Source: DYFC01 sp041658585
GTDB lineage: Bacteria; Nitrospirota; Thermodesulfovibrionia; Thermodesulfovibrionales; SM23-35
Assembly: GCA_041658585.1 (NCBI GenBank)
Contig: JBAZZX010000003.1
Coordinates: forward strand, 1-64,000
Length of the DNA stretch: 64,000 nt
Direction: 5' to 3'
Shown: in pieces, positions 1-7,916 of the stretch
Layout: every line of letters starts with the position of its first letter
Numbering within the stretch: the stretch's first letter is position 1
Notes under the pieces: generated by a model
Databases searched by the model: none
Seen by the model: the letters and a program-made list of their open reading frames with translations, nothing else
Told to the model about the DNA's origin: nothing
Position numbers and translations under genes: made by a program

Positions 1-75
1 GACCCGTTCGACTTGCATGTGTTAAGCACGCCGCCAGCGTTCGTTCTGAGCCAGGATCAAACTCTCAAATTAAAG
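1..75 (-). rRNA. rrs: 16S rRNA, 5' end (partial)
   Basis: The reverse complement contains the universal start of 16S rRNA (AGAGTTTGATCCTGGCTCAG) followed by the conserved block that ends in the V1-flanking ACATGCAAGTCGAACG motif. Only the first 75 or so bases are inside the window; the gene runs off the left edge. The exact 5' end is estimated from the family and could be off by a few bases. Confidence 0.97.
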
Positions 76-130
76 TTTAATTCTGACTAACTGTACAAAA
101 ACTCAAAACTGTTAACGTGGCCTACTTTTT

Positions 131-146
131 AGTTTTCAAAGAACAA
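131..146 (-). promoter_or_regulatory. boxA-like element and hairpins of the rRNA leader
   Basis: Read on the minus strand, TGTTCTTTGAAAACT lies just upstream of the 16S gene and resembles the boxA antitermination signal of bacterial rRNA leaders. Upstream of it in the transcript are two hairpins: 162-196 (arms CCTTGGGG and CCCCAAGG) and about 212-241 (arms AGAGGCTAT and a near complement). These are probably leader or processing structures. The rest of 76-456 shows no gene. Confidence 0.6.
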
Positions 147-310
147 AGAACATCTCAGAAACCTTGGGGTTCAAGCTGGTAGCTTTAGCCCCAAGGCTTA
201 CAGAGAAAAAGAGAGGCTATACCTAAATAGCATAACCTCTGTATATCACAATATAGAGTTTACTACCCGGATAATTTACTATCCAACTTTTTAATAGCGT
301 CCTTAAATAT

Positions 311-338
311 AGGATAGCATTTTCAAAAAGATAGTCAA
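311..338 (-). promoter_or_regulatory. Probable rRNA operon promoter
   Basis: On the minus strand a TTGACT -35 box (333-338) and a TATCCT -10 box (311-316) are separated by 16 bases, about 240 bases upstream of the 16S 5' end. The position and the hairpin-rich leader downstream fit a sigma70-type rrn promoter. This is a motif match only. Confidence 0.55.
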
Positions 339-456
339 TAGGGGAATATGGTCAATTATTGCAGAATAATACCTAAAAATGGTTATTTAAAGCCAGATAA
401 GTCCTAAAATCTCTATTTTTTAGAAAATACAACCCTGCTGATATCTTAATTTTAAA

Positions 457-1080
457 TTATACTTCATGAGAGAAAAAATTATCAATCTTTTCTTTTTTTA
501 TAGTTGTTTCCGGTCCATGGCCGGGTAAAACTCTTACTTCCACCGGCAGTGAGATAAGCCGCTGAAAAGATTTTTTCAACTGTGCTAAATCGCCGCCGTA
601 CAGATCCGTTCTACCTACAGAGCCTGCAAAAAGCGTATCACCGGCAACCAAAATTCCTTCACCATACAGGCAAATTCCCCCTGGACTGTGTCCGGGAGTA
701 TGGAACACCTCAAATCTCAAGCTACCCAGCTCCAAAAAATCACCATCTGAAACAAACATATCAGGTTCCGGCAAAGGTTCGGCAGAGAAACCCCACATAG
801 CCGCCTGTTTATTAACATTTTGATACAAAAAAAGCTCATCCTTATGAATGACAATCTTCGATCCTTGTGCCTCCTTGATATCAATTACAGCCCCGATGTG
901 ATCGAAATGGGCATGGGTACAGACGATATATTTTACTTTTAAGTGATTTTCATCTATAAAGTCAAGTATCCTGTCAGGTTCGTCCCCGGGGTCAACAACA
1001 AGAGACTCTTTTGACTGTTCATCGGAAATAATAAAACAGTTACTTTCAAGGGGACCGACGACAAATTCCTGAATTATCAT
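457..1080 (-). CDS. MBL-fold metallo-hydrolase (glyoxalase II-like)
   Basis: This 207-residue cytosolic protein has the metallo-beta-lactamase fold signature: THAHFDHIGAV near residues 55-65 (the HxHxDH metal ligands), HTPGHSPGG near 128-136, a GDTLF motif and a C-terminal LPGHGPET histidine. Proteins of this size and motif set are hydroxyacylglutathione hydrolase-like thioesterases. The true substrate is not known here, and persulfide dioxygenase-type relatives share the motifs. Its ATG overlaps the stop codon of murJ by four bases (ATGA), so it is the last gene of the K+ channel-murJ-hydrolase transcription unit. Confidence 0.9.
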   Translation of the reverse strand: MIIQEFVVGPLESNCFIISDEQSKESLVVDPGDEPDRILDFIDENHLKVKYIVCTHAHFDHIGAVIDIKEAQGSKIVIHKDELFLYQNVNKQAAMWGFSAEPLPEPDMFVSDGDFLELGSLRFEVFHTPGHSPGGICLYGEGILVAGDTLFAGSVGRTDLYGGDLAQLKKSFQRLISLPVEVRVLPGHGPETTIKKEKIDNFFSHEV

Positions 1081-2669
1081 AGGACCTCCGGAGATTTAAT
1101 TTTCAATTTCATCTTAATCATTCTTACTATAAACGATAGCTCTTCGTTCTTCAACAAATAGCTGATTAAAACATATAAGCCTGCACAGAGTATAACGGTA
1201 CCGGTTAGATATAAACTCTTTATAAAGGTATGCCCGCTTATTCTCCATAGTTCGCCGTGAAGCACAAGACCCCCGGCAACTCCCATTATAGTCGAAGCCA
1301 GTGCGGACTTCAGGAAAGAAGAAAAAATCCTCTTTGCTCCTATCCTCTTGAGTTTTTTCCTCAGCAAAATGAAAAGGAGAATGAAATTGACCCCTGATGC
1401 AAGAGAATTTGCAAATGCCAGTCCGCTGTGCCGGAGATATTTCATTAATATTAAGCTGAGAACGACATTTGTCAGTAATGCGACTACTGCAATCCTGACG
1501 GGCGTTTTTGTATCCTGCATTGAGTAAAAGCTTGCCGTTATGACCCGGACTCCTACAACGGACCATATTCCGATAGAATAAAACAGCAGAGCCTGAGCAG
1601 TCCCTGCTGTTGCGGCATAATCAAATTTGCCTCTCTGAAAAAGTATATTCACAATAGGCACTTTCAGGGCGATCAACCCGGCCATTGCCGGAATTGTTAT
1701 AAAGAAAAGCAGTCTCAGGGCAAAGGAAAAGTCATCCCTAAGCCTCTCAAAGTCTCCTTTTGCAGCATGTTCCGACAGAGTAGGAAGCACGGCCATGCCC
1801 ATCGCTACACCGAATATGCCTATAGGGAATTGAATAAGCCGCATGGAGTAGTAAAGATAGGTAATACTTCCTTCAGACAGATAGGATGCAAGGATCGTGC
1901 TGACAAAAATATTGATCTGTGCTACTGCCATCCCCATTGTTGCGGGCATTATCAGCACCGCCATTTTTTTCAAGCCGGCGTGCCCGAAATCATATGCAGG
2001 TTTCAAAGAATAACCGTTTTTAAAAAACGAAGGCAGTTGAAAGGCGAACTGGATTAAACCTCCCAAAACAACGCCTATTGCCACTGCAATAATGGATTGC
2101 TGCATTCTTGGAATAAGAACAATCACTACAATGATGATCGTAATATTCAGCATCGCAGGGGCAAGCGCAGGGATAAAAAAAATCCGTTTTGTATTGAGAG
2201 CCCCCATTACAAGGGCTGCAATGCTTATAAATAATAAAAAGGGAAACATTATTCTTGTGAGAAGGACCGTTAAAGAAAACTTTTCCGGCATAGCGAGAAA
2301 ACCGGGGGCTATTACAGTAACGATTGCCGGTGTAAAAATAATCCCCAGGACACATATCAATCCGACAAAAAGCAAAAGGAAGGTAAAGGTGATCCCGACT
2401 AATTTCCCTGCTTCTTTCTGCCCCGCTTTTGTCCGGTATTCCGTCAGGACGGGGATAAAGGCGGAAGACATAGCGCCTTCGGCGAATAATTCCCTTAAAA
2501 GATTGGGGATCCTGAAAGCTACAAAAAAGGTGTCTGCCGTGCCGGTGGCTCCGAAGATTCCCGCGAGGAGCATGTCCTTTACATATCCAAGGACGCGGCT
2601 GATAAAGGTTGCAACGGACATAAGGCCGGCGGCCTTTGCTATACGACTCTTTTCATCTGCAGGATTCAT
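1077..2669 (-). CDS. murJ: Lipid II flippase MurJ
   Basis: The 530-residue protein is hydrophobic throughout, with about 14 membrane segments, and starts with the MurJ/MviN-type segment AAGLMSVATFISRVLGYVKDML. FRIPNLLRELFAEGAMSSAFIPV in the N-terminal region is the family's most conserved block and includes the functionally important arginines. MurJ flips the peptidoglycan precursor lipid II across the inner membrane. Length matches the family. It lies 14 bases after the K+ channel gene and overlaps the following metallo-hydrolase by four bases, so the three are probably co-transcribed. Confidence 0.95.
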   Translation of the reverse strand: MNPADEKSRIAKAAGLMSVATFISRVLGYVKDMLLAGIFGATGTADTFFVAFRIPNLLRELFAEGAMSSAFIPVLTEYRTKAGQKEAGKLVGITFTFLLLFVGLICVLGIIFTPAIVTVIAPGFLAMPEKFSLTVLLTRIMFPFLLFISIAALVMGALNTKRIFFIPALAPAMLNITIIIVVIVLIPRMQQSIIAVAIGVVLGGLIQFAFQLPSFFKNGYSLKPAYDFGHAGLKKMAVLIMPATMGMAVAQINIFVSTILASYLSEGSITYLYYSMRLIQFPIGIFGVAMGMAVLPTLSEHAAKGDFERLRDDFSFALRLLFFITIPAMAGLIALKVPIVNILFQRGKFDYAATAGTAQALLFYSIGIWSVVGVRVITASFYSMQDTKTPVRIAVVALLTNVVLSLILMKYLRHSGLAFANSLASGVNFILLFILLRKKLKRIGAKRIFSSFLKSALASTIMGVAGGLVLHGELWRISGHTFIKSLYLTGTVILCAGLYVLISYLLKNEELSFIVRMIKMKLKIKSPEVL

Positions 2670-2683
2670 TAATCAGGGGTCTC

Positions 2684-3673
2684 TTATCCGGATTGTTGTT
2701 TGATTTCTCTGATACGATCTGTTTCGCCGATCAGTATGACTGCATCACTAATCTCGAGTATCTCATCTTCTGAAGGGTTAAAAAGGTATTTGTCGCCTTT
2801 TCTGACGGCAGCCACGGCAAGCCCCTTATGATCCAGAAGACCTGACGTTCTCAATGTCTTCCCCATAAATACTGAATCAACAGATATAGTCATGTCCTCA
2901 ACCCTGTAAACCTCTTCCTGACCCTTAAGCATTTTGTCAAGAAAGTTGACCGCTTCCGGCCTTATCATCTCCGAGGCCATCCTCAGCCCGCCGATGAACA
3001 ATGGCAGCACGACTCCATCAGCCCCGGCCTTTCTCATCTTTTCCCTCGATTCATCCACATCGGCCTTTGCAACAATTTTAAGCCGCGGATTGATTTCTTT
3101 AGCGGTGAAGATCAGAAGAAGATTGTCAGCGTCATCCGACAGAGTGCAGAATAACCCTTTGGCATTTTCGGCATTCGCAACCTTCAGGACGGCGCTGCTG
3201 GTAGCGTCTCCTTTTATATTCAGGATACCTTTTTCGCCCAGTTCTTTGCAGACTTCATCTTTAATATCTATAGCTACAAAACGCCTCTTTGTTTTATGCA
3301 GTTCATCTATAATATGTCTGCCGATCCTTCCCGTGCCGCAGACGATATAATGCCCTTTCAATTTTGTAAAAATCTTCTCCATTCTTCGCCTCCTAAGTAA
3401 TTCATTTAACTGACCTTCAACTAAAAAAGCCGTGAAAGTTGAAATGCCGTACATGAGTATGCCGGCGCCAAAAAATATCAGTACAATGGTGAATATTCTT
3501 CCATGCGCTGATAAAGGGTTTACCTCCATAAAACCGACGGAAGAGATTGTGATGACGGTCATATACAACGCATCAAGGAATTTCCAACCCTCAATCAGCA
3601 TATATCCGGAGACCCCCCATGCAAAAACAAATAACAGCAGCAAAAAAGCGATAAGCAGTCTTCTTAGTATCAT
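2684..3673 (-). CDS. Two-TM potassium channel with TrkA-N/TrkA-C domains
   Basis: The 329-residue protein begins with a two-helix pore module: TM1 about 6-28, a pore loop about 32-52 and TM2 about 60-86. A RCK/TrkA-N nucleotide-binding domain follows (YIVCGTGRIGRHI, a GxGxxG Rossmann motif, near 111-122), then a TrkA-C domain at about 245-325. This is the MthK-like ligand-gated K+ channel architecture. The pore loop reads TISSVGFMEV rather than the usual TVGYGD or TVGFGE, so the second filter glycine position holds methionine. First gene of the murJ unit and divergent from trpC. Confidence 0.85.
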   Translation of the reverse strand: MILRRLLIAFLLLLFVFAWGVSGYMLIEGWKFLDALYMTVITISSVGFMEVNPLSAHGRIFTIVLIFFGAGILMYGISTFTAFLVEGQLNELLRRRRMEKIFTKLKGHYIVCGTGRIGRHIIDELHKTKRRFVAIDIKDEVCKELGEKGILNIKGDATSSAVLKVANAENAKGLFCTLSDDADNLLLIFTAKEINPRLKIVAKADVDESREKMRKAGADGVVLPLFIGGLRMASEMIRPEAVNFLDKMLKGQEEVYRVEDMTISVDSVFMGKTLRTSGLLDHKGLAVAAVRKGDKYLFNPSEDEILEISDAVILIGETDRIREIKQQSG

Positions 3674-3742
3674 TGTGAGGATTATAACAAAAAAAGAAGG
3701 GTTAATTGAAAAATTCAGGGGCTCTCCTTTAAAATCTTTACT

Positions 3743-4531
3743 ATGGGCATACTGGATAGAATTGTTGCAGTGAAAAAAGAAAGTCTGGACTCGGTTAGGG
3801 CTAAAGCGCCTCTGAGAGACCTTAAGCGCGGGATCGGCTATGTTGAAAAACCGAGGGATTTTACGGGCGCTCTTAAAAGAAAGTCCGGAGAAAATATCAG
3901 ATTGATTGCGGAGATTAAAAGGGCGTCACCATCAAAAGGCGTTATACGAAAGGACTTCGATCACATATCCGTCGGCAGGATTTATGAGGAAAAGGCGGTT
4001 GATGCAGTCTCCATTCTTACCGAAGAGGACTTTTTTCAGGGCAGCATCGCTTTTATTTCCGACGTCAAGAAAGTTCTATCAAGACCCGTGCTCAGGAAAG
4101 ACTTCATCTTTGATGAGTACCAGATTTATGAAGCGCGGGCAAACGAAGCGGATGCCGTCCTTCTGATAGCTGCTATACTGGGAAAAAATCAGGCAGCGGA
4201 ATACCTGCATTTGTCTACCGAACTCGGCATGTCAGTATTATTCGAGGTGCATGATCTTAAAGAGCTTGAAACAGCGCTGCTTATAGATTGCCCTATTATC
4301 GGCATAAACAACAGAAATCTGAAAACATTACGGATAGATATTCAGACCACCTTTGACCTGAAAAAAGAGATGCCCCATCAAAAGATCATCGTCAGCGAAA
4401 GCGGGATATGTACGAGGGCAGATGTTCAACTACTCGAAGATGCGGGCATTGATGCAATTCTTATCGGGACCTCTCTCATGGAAGCGGAAGATATCGGCAA
4501 GAAAATTGATGAACTAACCGGTAAAGTATGA
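3743..4531 (+). CDS. trpC: Indole-3-glycerol phosphate synthase
   Basis: The 262-residue TIM-barrel enzyme closes the indole ring in tryptophan synthesis. Family signatures are visible: the N-terminal GILDRIVAVKKESL, the catalytic IAEIKRASPSKG (lysine in strand 1), RKDFIFDEYQIYEARANEADAVLLIA, GINNRNLKT, and VSESGI near the C terminus. It reads into trpF 11 bases downstream, giving a two-gene trpCF unit; the other trp genes are not in this window. It is divergent from the K+ channel gene, with about 70 bases between them. Confidence 0.95.
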   Translation: MGILDRIVAVKKESLDSVRAKAPLRDLKRGIGYVEKPRDFTGALKRKSGENIRLIAEIKRASPSKGVIRKDFDHISVGRIYEEKAVDAVSILTEEDFFQGSIAFISDVKKVLSRPVLRKDFIFDEYQIYEARANEADAVLLIAAILGKNQAAEYLHLSTELGMSVLFEVHDLKELETALLIDCPIIGINNRNLKTLRIDIQTTFDLKKEMPHQKIIVSESGICTRADVQLLEDAGIDAILIGTSLMEAEDIGKKIDELTGKV

Positions 4532-4542
4532 TAGAATAATCC

Positions 4543-5160
4543 GTGGGCGTTAAAGTCAAAATTTGCGGTATAACAAACCTTGACGATGCCTCGGCGGCAA
4601 TCGACTTCGGCGCTGATGCCCTTGGTTTTGTTTTCTTTCCGGAAAGCCCCCGCTATATATCGGACCGGGATGCGGAAGCAATAATAAGAAAACTACCTCC
4701 TTTCATAACTACCGTCGGCGTCTTTGTTGATGAAAAGCCTGAACAGATAGAAAAAACTATAGCACTGACCGGAATCGACGTTGTTCAGTTACATGGCGAA
4801 GAGTCCCCTGAAATGTACCTGCATTCCAGACCCGTTATCAAGGCCATACGGGTAAAATCTCTCGACAGTCTCGACCCGCTCATCAATTTCAAGGATTACG
4901 TTTCCGCTTTTCTGCTTGATACCTATACCCCCGAGGTCTTCGGCGGGACCGGACGGATATTCAACTGGGAGATTGCAGTGGAAGCAAAACATTTCGGCAG
5001 AATCATCCTGGCGGGCGGTTTGACTCCTGACAATATCCCGGAAGCGGTAAAACGCGTGCAACCCTACGGTGTAGATGTGAGCAGCAGCGTTGAAGCGGAA
5101 AGGGGGAAAAAAGACCTTAATAAGCTGAAACTCTTTATCGAACGTGCAAAGGCGGCATAA
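4543..5160 (+). CDS. trpF: Phosphoribosylanthranilate isomerase
   Basis: The 205-residue TIM-barrel enzyme performs the Amadori rearrangement before TrpC. KICGITNLDDASAA at the N terminus carries the catalytic cysteine, GFVFFPESPRYI is the phosphate-binding region, VQLHGEE is mid-protein, and LAGGLTPDNI and GVDVSSSVEAERGKKD are the C-terminal phosphate and active-site signatures. The start is GTG at 4543, 11 bases after trpC; no ATG gives the full N-terminal strand. It converges on queF with three bases between the stops. Confidence 0.95.
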   Translation: MGVKVKICGITNLDDASAAIDFGADALGFVFFPESPRYISDRDAEAIIRKLPPFITTVGVFVDEKPEQIEKTIALTGIDVVQLHGEESPEMYLHSRPVIKAIRVKSLDSLDPLINFKDYVSAFLLDTYTPEVFGGTGRIFNWEIAVEAKHFGRIILAGGLTPDNIPEAVKRVQPYGVDVSSSVEAERGKKDLNKLKLFIERAKAA

Positions 5161-5163
5161 AAA

Positions 5164-5553
5164 TCACTTATCAAACGGTTTGTGGTCTTCCGAACTAACC
5201 TTTACAACCGTCTTAACATTTCCCCTCGGATTAAAATCGCCTGTTATTTCCAGAAACCTGGGCTTAAGCTTTTTTTGAATCTCGGAGAATATTTTATTTG
5301 CCGACTCTTCATGTGATATGCAGATATCACGGAATGAATTCAGATAAAGTTTAAGGGATTTCAGCTCGACGATCTTTTTGTCAGGAACATAGCTTATTTT
5401 TATTGTTGCAAAATCAGGATAGCCTGACCTTGGACACAGGCATGTGAACTCCTGGAAGGTGATATTGATCTCATAATCCCTTTCCGGGGCAGGGTTGTCC
5501 CAAAATTCAAGAACAGCCTTTTTTATCTCTCTTTGTCCGTACTTCATATTCAA
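5164..5553 (-). CDS. queF: NADPH-dependent preQ0 reductase QueF
   Basis: This 129-residue single-domain (type I) QueF reduces 7-cyano-7-deazaguanine to preQ1 in queuosine synthesis. The family block FTCLCPRSGYPDFATI (about residues 32-47) carries the catalytic cysteine, and ELKSLKLYLNSFRD is the substrate-binding glutamate motif. Length matches the short form of the family. It is monocistronic on the minus strand, convergent with trpF and divergent from rpmH. Confidence 0.95.
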   Translation of the reverse strand: MNMKYGQREIKKAVLEFWDNPAPERDYEINITFQEFTCLCPRSGYPDFATIKISYVPDKKIVELKSLKLYLNSFRDICISHEESANKIFSEIQKKLKPRFLEITGDFNPRGNVKTVVKVSSEDHKPFDK

Positions 5554-5567
5554 ACTCTACCATTGAC

Positions 5568-5597
5568 TTGACTTTATTTTCAAGAAAAAATTATAAT
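5568..5597 (+). promoter_or_regulatory. Promoter of the rpmH-rnpA-yidD-yidC block
   Basis: A TTGACT -35 box (5568-5573) and a perfect TATAAT -10 box (5592-5597) are separated by 18 bases. The expected transcription start is only about 8 bases before the rpmH ATG at 5612, so the leader would be very short. Confidence 0.75.
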
Positions 5598-5611
5598 TGA
5601 GGTTCGTAATT

Positions 5612-5752
5612 ATGGGAACTTATACAACATATCATCCGCATAACAAGAAACGGAAAAAAACTCATGGCTTTATGGAGAGGATGAGTTCTTCGGGCGGACG
5701 CAAGGTTCTTAAGAGGAGAAGGGACAGGGGACGCAAGAGACTTTCCGTCTGA
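5612..5752 (+). CDS. rpmH: 50S ribosomal protein L34
   Basis: The 46-residue reading frame starts at ATG 5612 and ends with the family's KGRKRLSV-type tail (here RGRKRLSV). It has the invariant middle block KKTHGFMERMSSSGGRKVLKRRR. L34 is one of the smallest large-subunit proteins. The first ten residues (MGTYTTYHPH) are a little unusual against the common MKRTYQPS start, but the reading frame and position are unambiguous. Its TGA overlaps the rnpA ATG (ATGA-type junction), so the two are translationally coupled. Confidence 0.95.
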   Translation: MGTYTTYHPHNKKRKKTHGFMERMSSSGGRKVLKRRRDRGRKRLSV

Positions 5753-6120
5753 TGCGCCTTAAACCCTTGCGCTCTTTAACTAGGAGACGGGAGTTTGATT
5801 TAGTCTTTAAGGAAGGGTCAAGCTTAGCTTCAAAAAATCTCGTCATCTACGCAAGGCCTAATGAACTCGGCTTTAGCCGTCTTGGTCTGGCTGTAAGCAA
5901 AAAGATCGGCAAGGCCGTCGCCAGAAACAGGATAAAACGCCTTTTAAGAGAAGCCATAAGAACAATGTCAGAGGATATTCCTCTGCATTATGATTTCGTG
6001 TTCGTCGCCAGAAAATTGTCGGCAGACAGCGGTATGGATGACCTTATGCGGGATATTAAAAGGTTCTTATCAAGGCTGATAAATGAGAAACATTCTGATA
6101 TTGCTCATAAAAGCATATAG
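5752..6120 (+). CDS. rnpA: Ribonuclease P protein component
   Basis: This 122-residue basic protein is the protein subunit of the tRNA 5'-processing ribozyme. The RNR motif region reads GKAVARNRIKRLLREAIR (about residues 53-70), the RNA-binding signature of the family, and the N terminus RSLTRRREFDLVFKEG is typical. Its start overlaps the rpmH stop and its last 38 bases overlap yidD. This is the conserved rpmH-rnpA-yidD-yidC order seen near the origin in many bacteria. Confidence 0.96.
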   Translation: MRLKPLRSLTRRREFDLVFKEGSSLASKNLVIYARPNELGFSRLGLAVSKKIGKAVARNRIKRLLREAIRTMSEDIPLHYDFVFVARKLSADSGMDDLMRDIKRFLSRLINEKHSDIAHKSI

Positions 6121-6292
6121 ATATTTCCTTTCTCCATTGTTGCCCATGAGTTGCCGTTTTATCCCATCATGCTCCGAGTATTCAATTGATGCGATAAAAA
6201 AGTACGGTTCCTTTAAAGGCATCTATCTTTCACTAAGGAGGATACTGAGGTGTCACCCCTTCCATTCGGGCGGGTATGACCCTGTAAAATAA
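6083..6292 (+). CDS. yidD: Membrane protein insertion efficiency factor YidD
   Basis: This 69-residue protein carries the YidD signature: a hydrophobic N terminus (ILILLIKAYRYFLSPLLP), CRFIPSCSEYSIDAIKKYG with two conserved cysteines, and RILRCHPFHSGGYDPV at the C terminus. The family assists YidC-dependent membrane insertion at the inner face of the cytoplasmic membrane. It overlaps rnpA by 38 bases, as in many genomes, and is followed one base later by yidC. Confidence 0.95.
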   Translation: MRNILILLIKAYRYFLSPLLPMSCRFIPSCSEYSIDAIKKYGSFKGIYLSLRRILRCHPFHSGGYDPVK

Positions 6293-6293
6293 C

Positions 6294-7868
6294 ATGGAAA
6301 AGAGAGCGCTTATTGCAGTTGCTATTTCCTTTTTAATCCTCCTCGTCTACCAGTATTTCTTTGTCTCGCCGGCGCCCCAAAAAGCGGGGCAACAGCCTAA
6401 AGTTGAAGAACAGGCCAAACCTGCCACTGGAGAAGCAAAAGCGGCTCCCGTTGCAATACCCCCTAAAATCACGTCAGAAGAAAAAGGAATAAATGTTGAG
6501 ACCGAATTATACTCGGCTGTATTTACCACAAAAGGCGCCACGGTAAAACATTTTGAGCTGAAGAGATATAAGGACAACGATGGGAAAAATGTTATTCTCC
6601 TTCAGACAAGCGGCATAATACCTCCCATGGGAATCGGGTCCAAAGAGGATTTTGAGCTGTCGGAAGTTAATTTCCATACCGCAGGACGGGATGTAACACT
6701 CGACAAAAATAACAAATCCGGATCACTGATATTTGAATATGCCGGTTCAGGGCTTGCCGTCAGAAGAACATATACTTTTTATAATGACAGCTACAGGATT
6801 GACCTGAAGGATGAACTTTCCGGAGCCCCTGAATACTGGATTACGATCGGGACCGATTTCGGTATCCACGACAGGAAAGACGCCTCCGTGCACACCGGTC
6901 CGGTGCTTCTTAAGGACACCGACAGACTCGAATTTGCCGCCAAGGATCTGAACGAACCGAAAAGCTTTAAAGAACAGATTAAATGGATCGCTCAGGAAGA
7001 CAAGTATTTCTTTGCTTCAATTGTTCCGCAGACTGCAATGGAAGAGATAAAAGTCTGGAAGGCAAAAGATTCCCCGGTAATCGCGCTGAAAGGCAAGCCC
7101 GGGGTAAACAGCTTTATCCTGTATGCCGGACCTAAAGAATATGATATATTGAAACCTCTTAATGTCGGCCTTGAGCATATTATTGATTTCGGATTCTTTT
7201 CGATATTGGCCGTGCCTTTGTTCTGGTTGCTGAAAATCTTTTATGGGCTGACAGGCAATTACGGCTGGGCAATCATTCTTCTTACAATCGTTACAAGAAT
7301 TCCCTTCATCCCTTTAATCAATAAAAGCCAAAAGTCGATGAAGAAAATGCAGGAAGTCCAGCCTCGGATGGCGGAGATAAAGGAAAAATATAAAAAAGAT
7401 CCGCAGAGGATGCAAAAAGAGATGATGGAGATTTACAAAACACACAAGGTAAACCCCATTGGAGGCTGCCTTCCCATGCTTTTGCAGATACCCGTATTTT
7501 TTGCTCTCTATAAAATATTGCTTATAACCATTGAACTCAGGAGTGCTCCGTTTATGCTCTGGATAAAGGACTTGTCAGCGCCTGACACGTTATTCGGACA
7601 TCTCCCGGCAGCGTTGCCCTTAATAGGCGGGTTCGCCGTGGGTCCCCTGCCTATTGTCATGGGGGCTACCATGATAATCCAGCAGAAGATGACGCCGACC
7701 TCGCTTGACCCGATGCAGAACAAGATGATGATGTTCATGCCCGTTATCTTTACTTTCCTCTTCCTGAATTTTGCATCCGGACTTGTCCTGTACTGGCTCA
7801 TAAACAATATTTTCAGCATCACCCAGCAGTTTTACGTAAACCGGAAAGTCGCCAAAAAAGCGGCGTAA
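6294..7868 (+). CDS. yidC: Membrane protein insertase YidC
   Basis: The 524-residue protein has the Gram-negative YidC layout: an N-terminal membrane anchor (about 4-24), a proline/alanine-rich linker, a large periplasmic beta domain (about 60-280), then the conserved five-helix insertase core beginning FFSILAVPLFWLLKIFYGLTGNYGWAIILLTIVTRIPF. The hydrophilic-groove arginine in that last stretch is present, and MLLQIPVFFALYKIL and VLYWLINNIFSITQQ are also present. It inserts inner-membrane proteins alone or with SecYEG. Last gene of the rpmH block before mnmE. Confidence 0.97.
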   Translation: MEKRALIAVAISFLILLVYQYFFVSPAPQKAGQQPKVEEQAKPATGEAKAAPVAIPPKITSEEKGINVETELYSAVFTTKGATVKHFELKRYKDNDGKNVILLQTSGIIPPMGIGSKEDFELSEVNFHTAGRDVTLDKNNKSGSLIFEYAGSGLAVRRTYTFYNDSYRIDLKDELSGAPEYWITIGTDFGIHDRKDASVHTGPVLLKDTDRLEFAAKDLNEPKSFKEQIKWIAQEDKYFFASIVPQTAMEEIKVWKAKDSPVIALKGKPGVNSFILYAGPKEYDILKPLNVGLEHIIDFGFFSILAVPLFWLLKIFYGLTGNYGWAIILLTIVTRIPFIPLINKSQKSMKKMQEVQPRMAEIKEKYKKDPQRMQKEMMEIYKTHKVNPIGGCLPMLLQIPVFFALYKILLITIELRSAPFMLWIKDLSAPDTLFGHLPAALPLIGGFAVGPLPIVMGATMIIQQKMTPTSLDPMQNKMMMFMPVIFTFLFLNFASGLVLYWLINNIFSITQQFYVNRKVAKKAA

Positions 7869-7916
7869 ATCCTTTTTCTAATTTTCGCGTCGGCCTGTCT
7901 AAGTTATACTATCCAT

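Noticed and set aside
5752..6292. Frameshift suspicion for the long rnpA-yidD overlap (38 bp)
   Set aside because: Both proteins are full length with intact motifs, and this overlap is normal for the gene pair.
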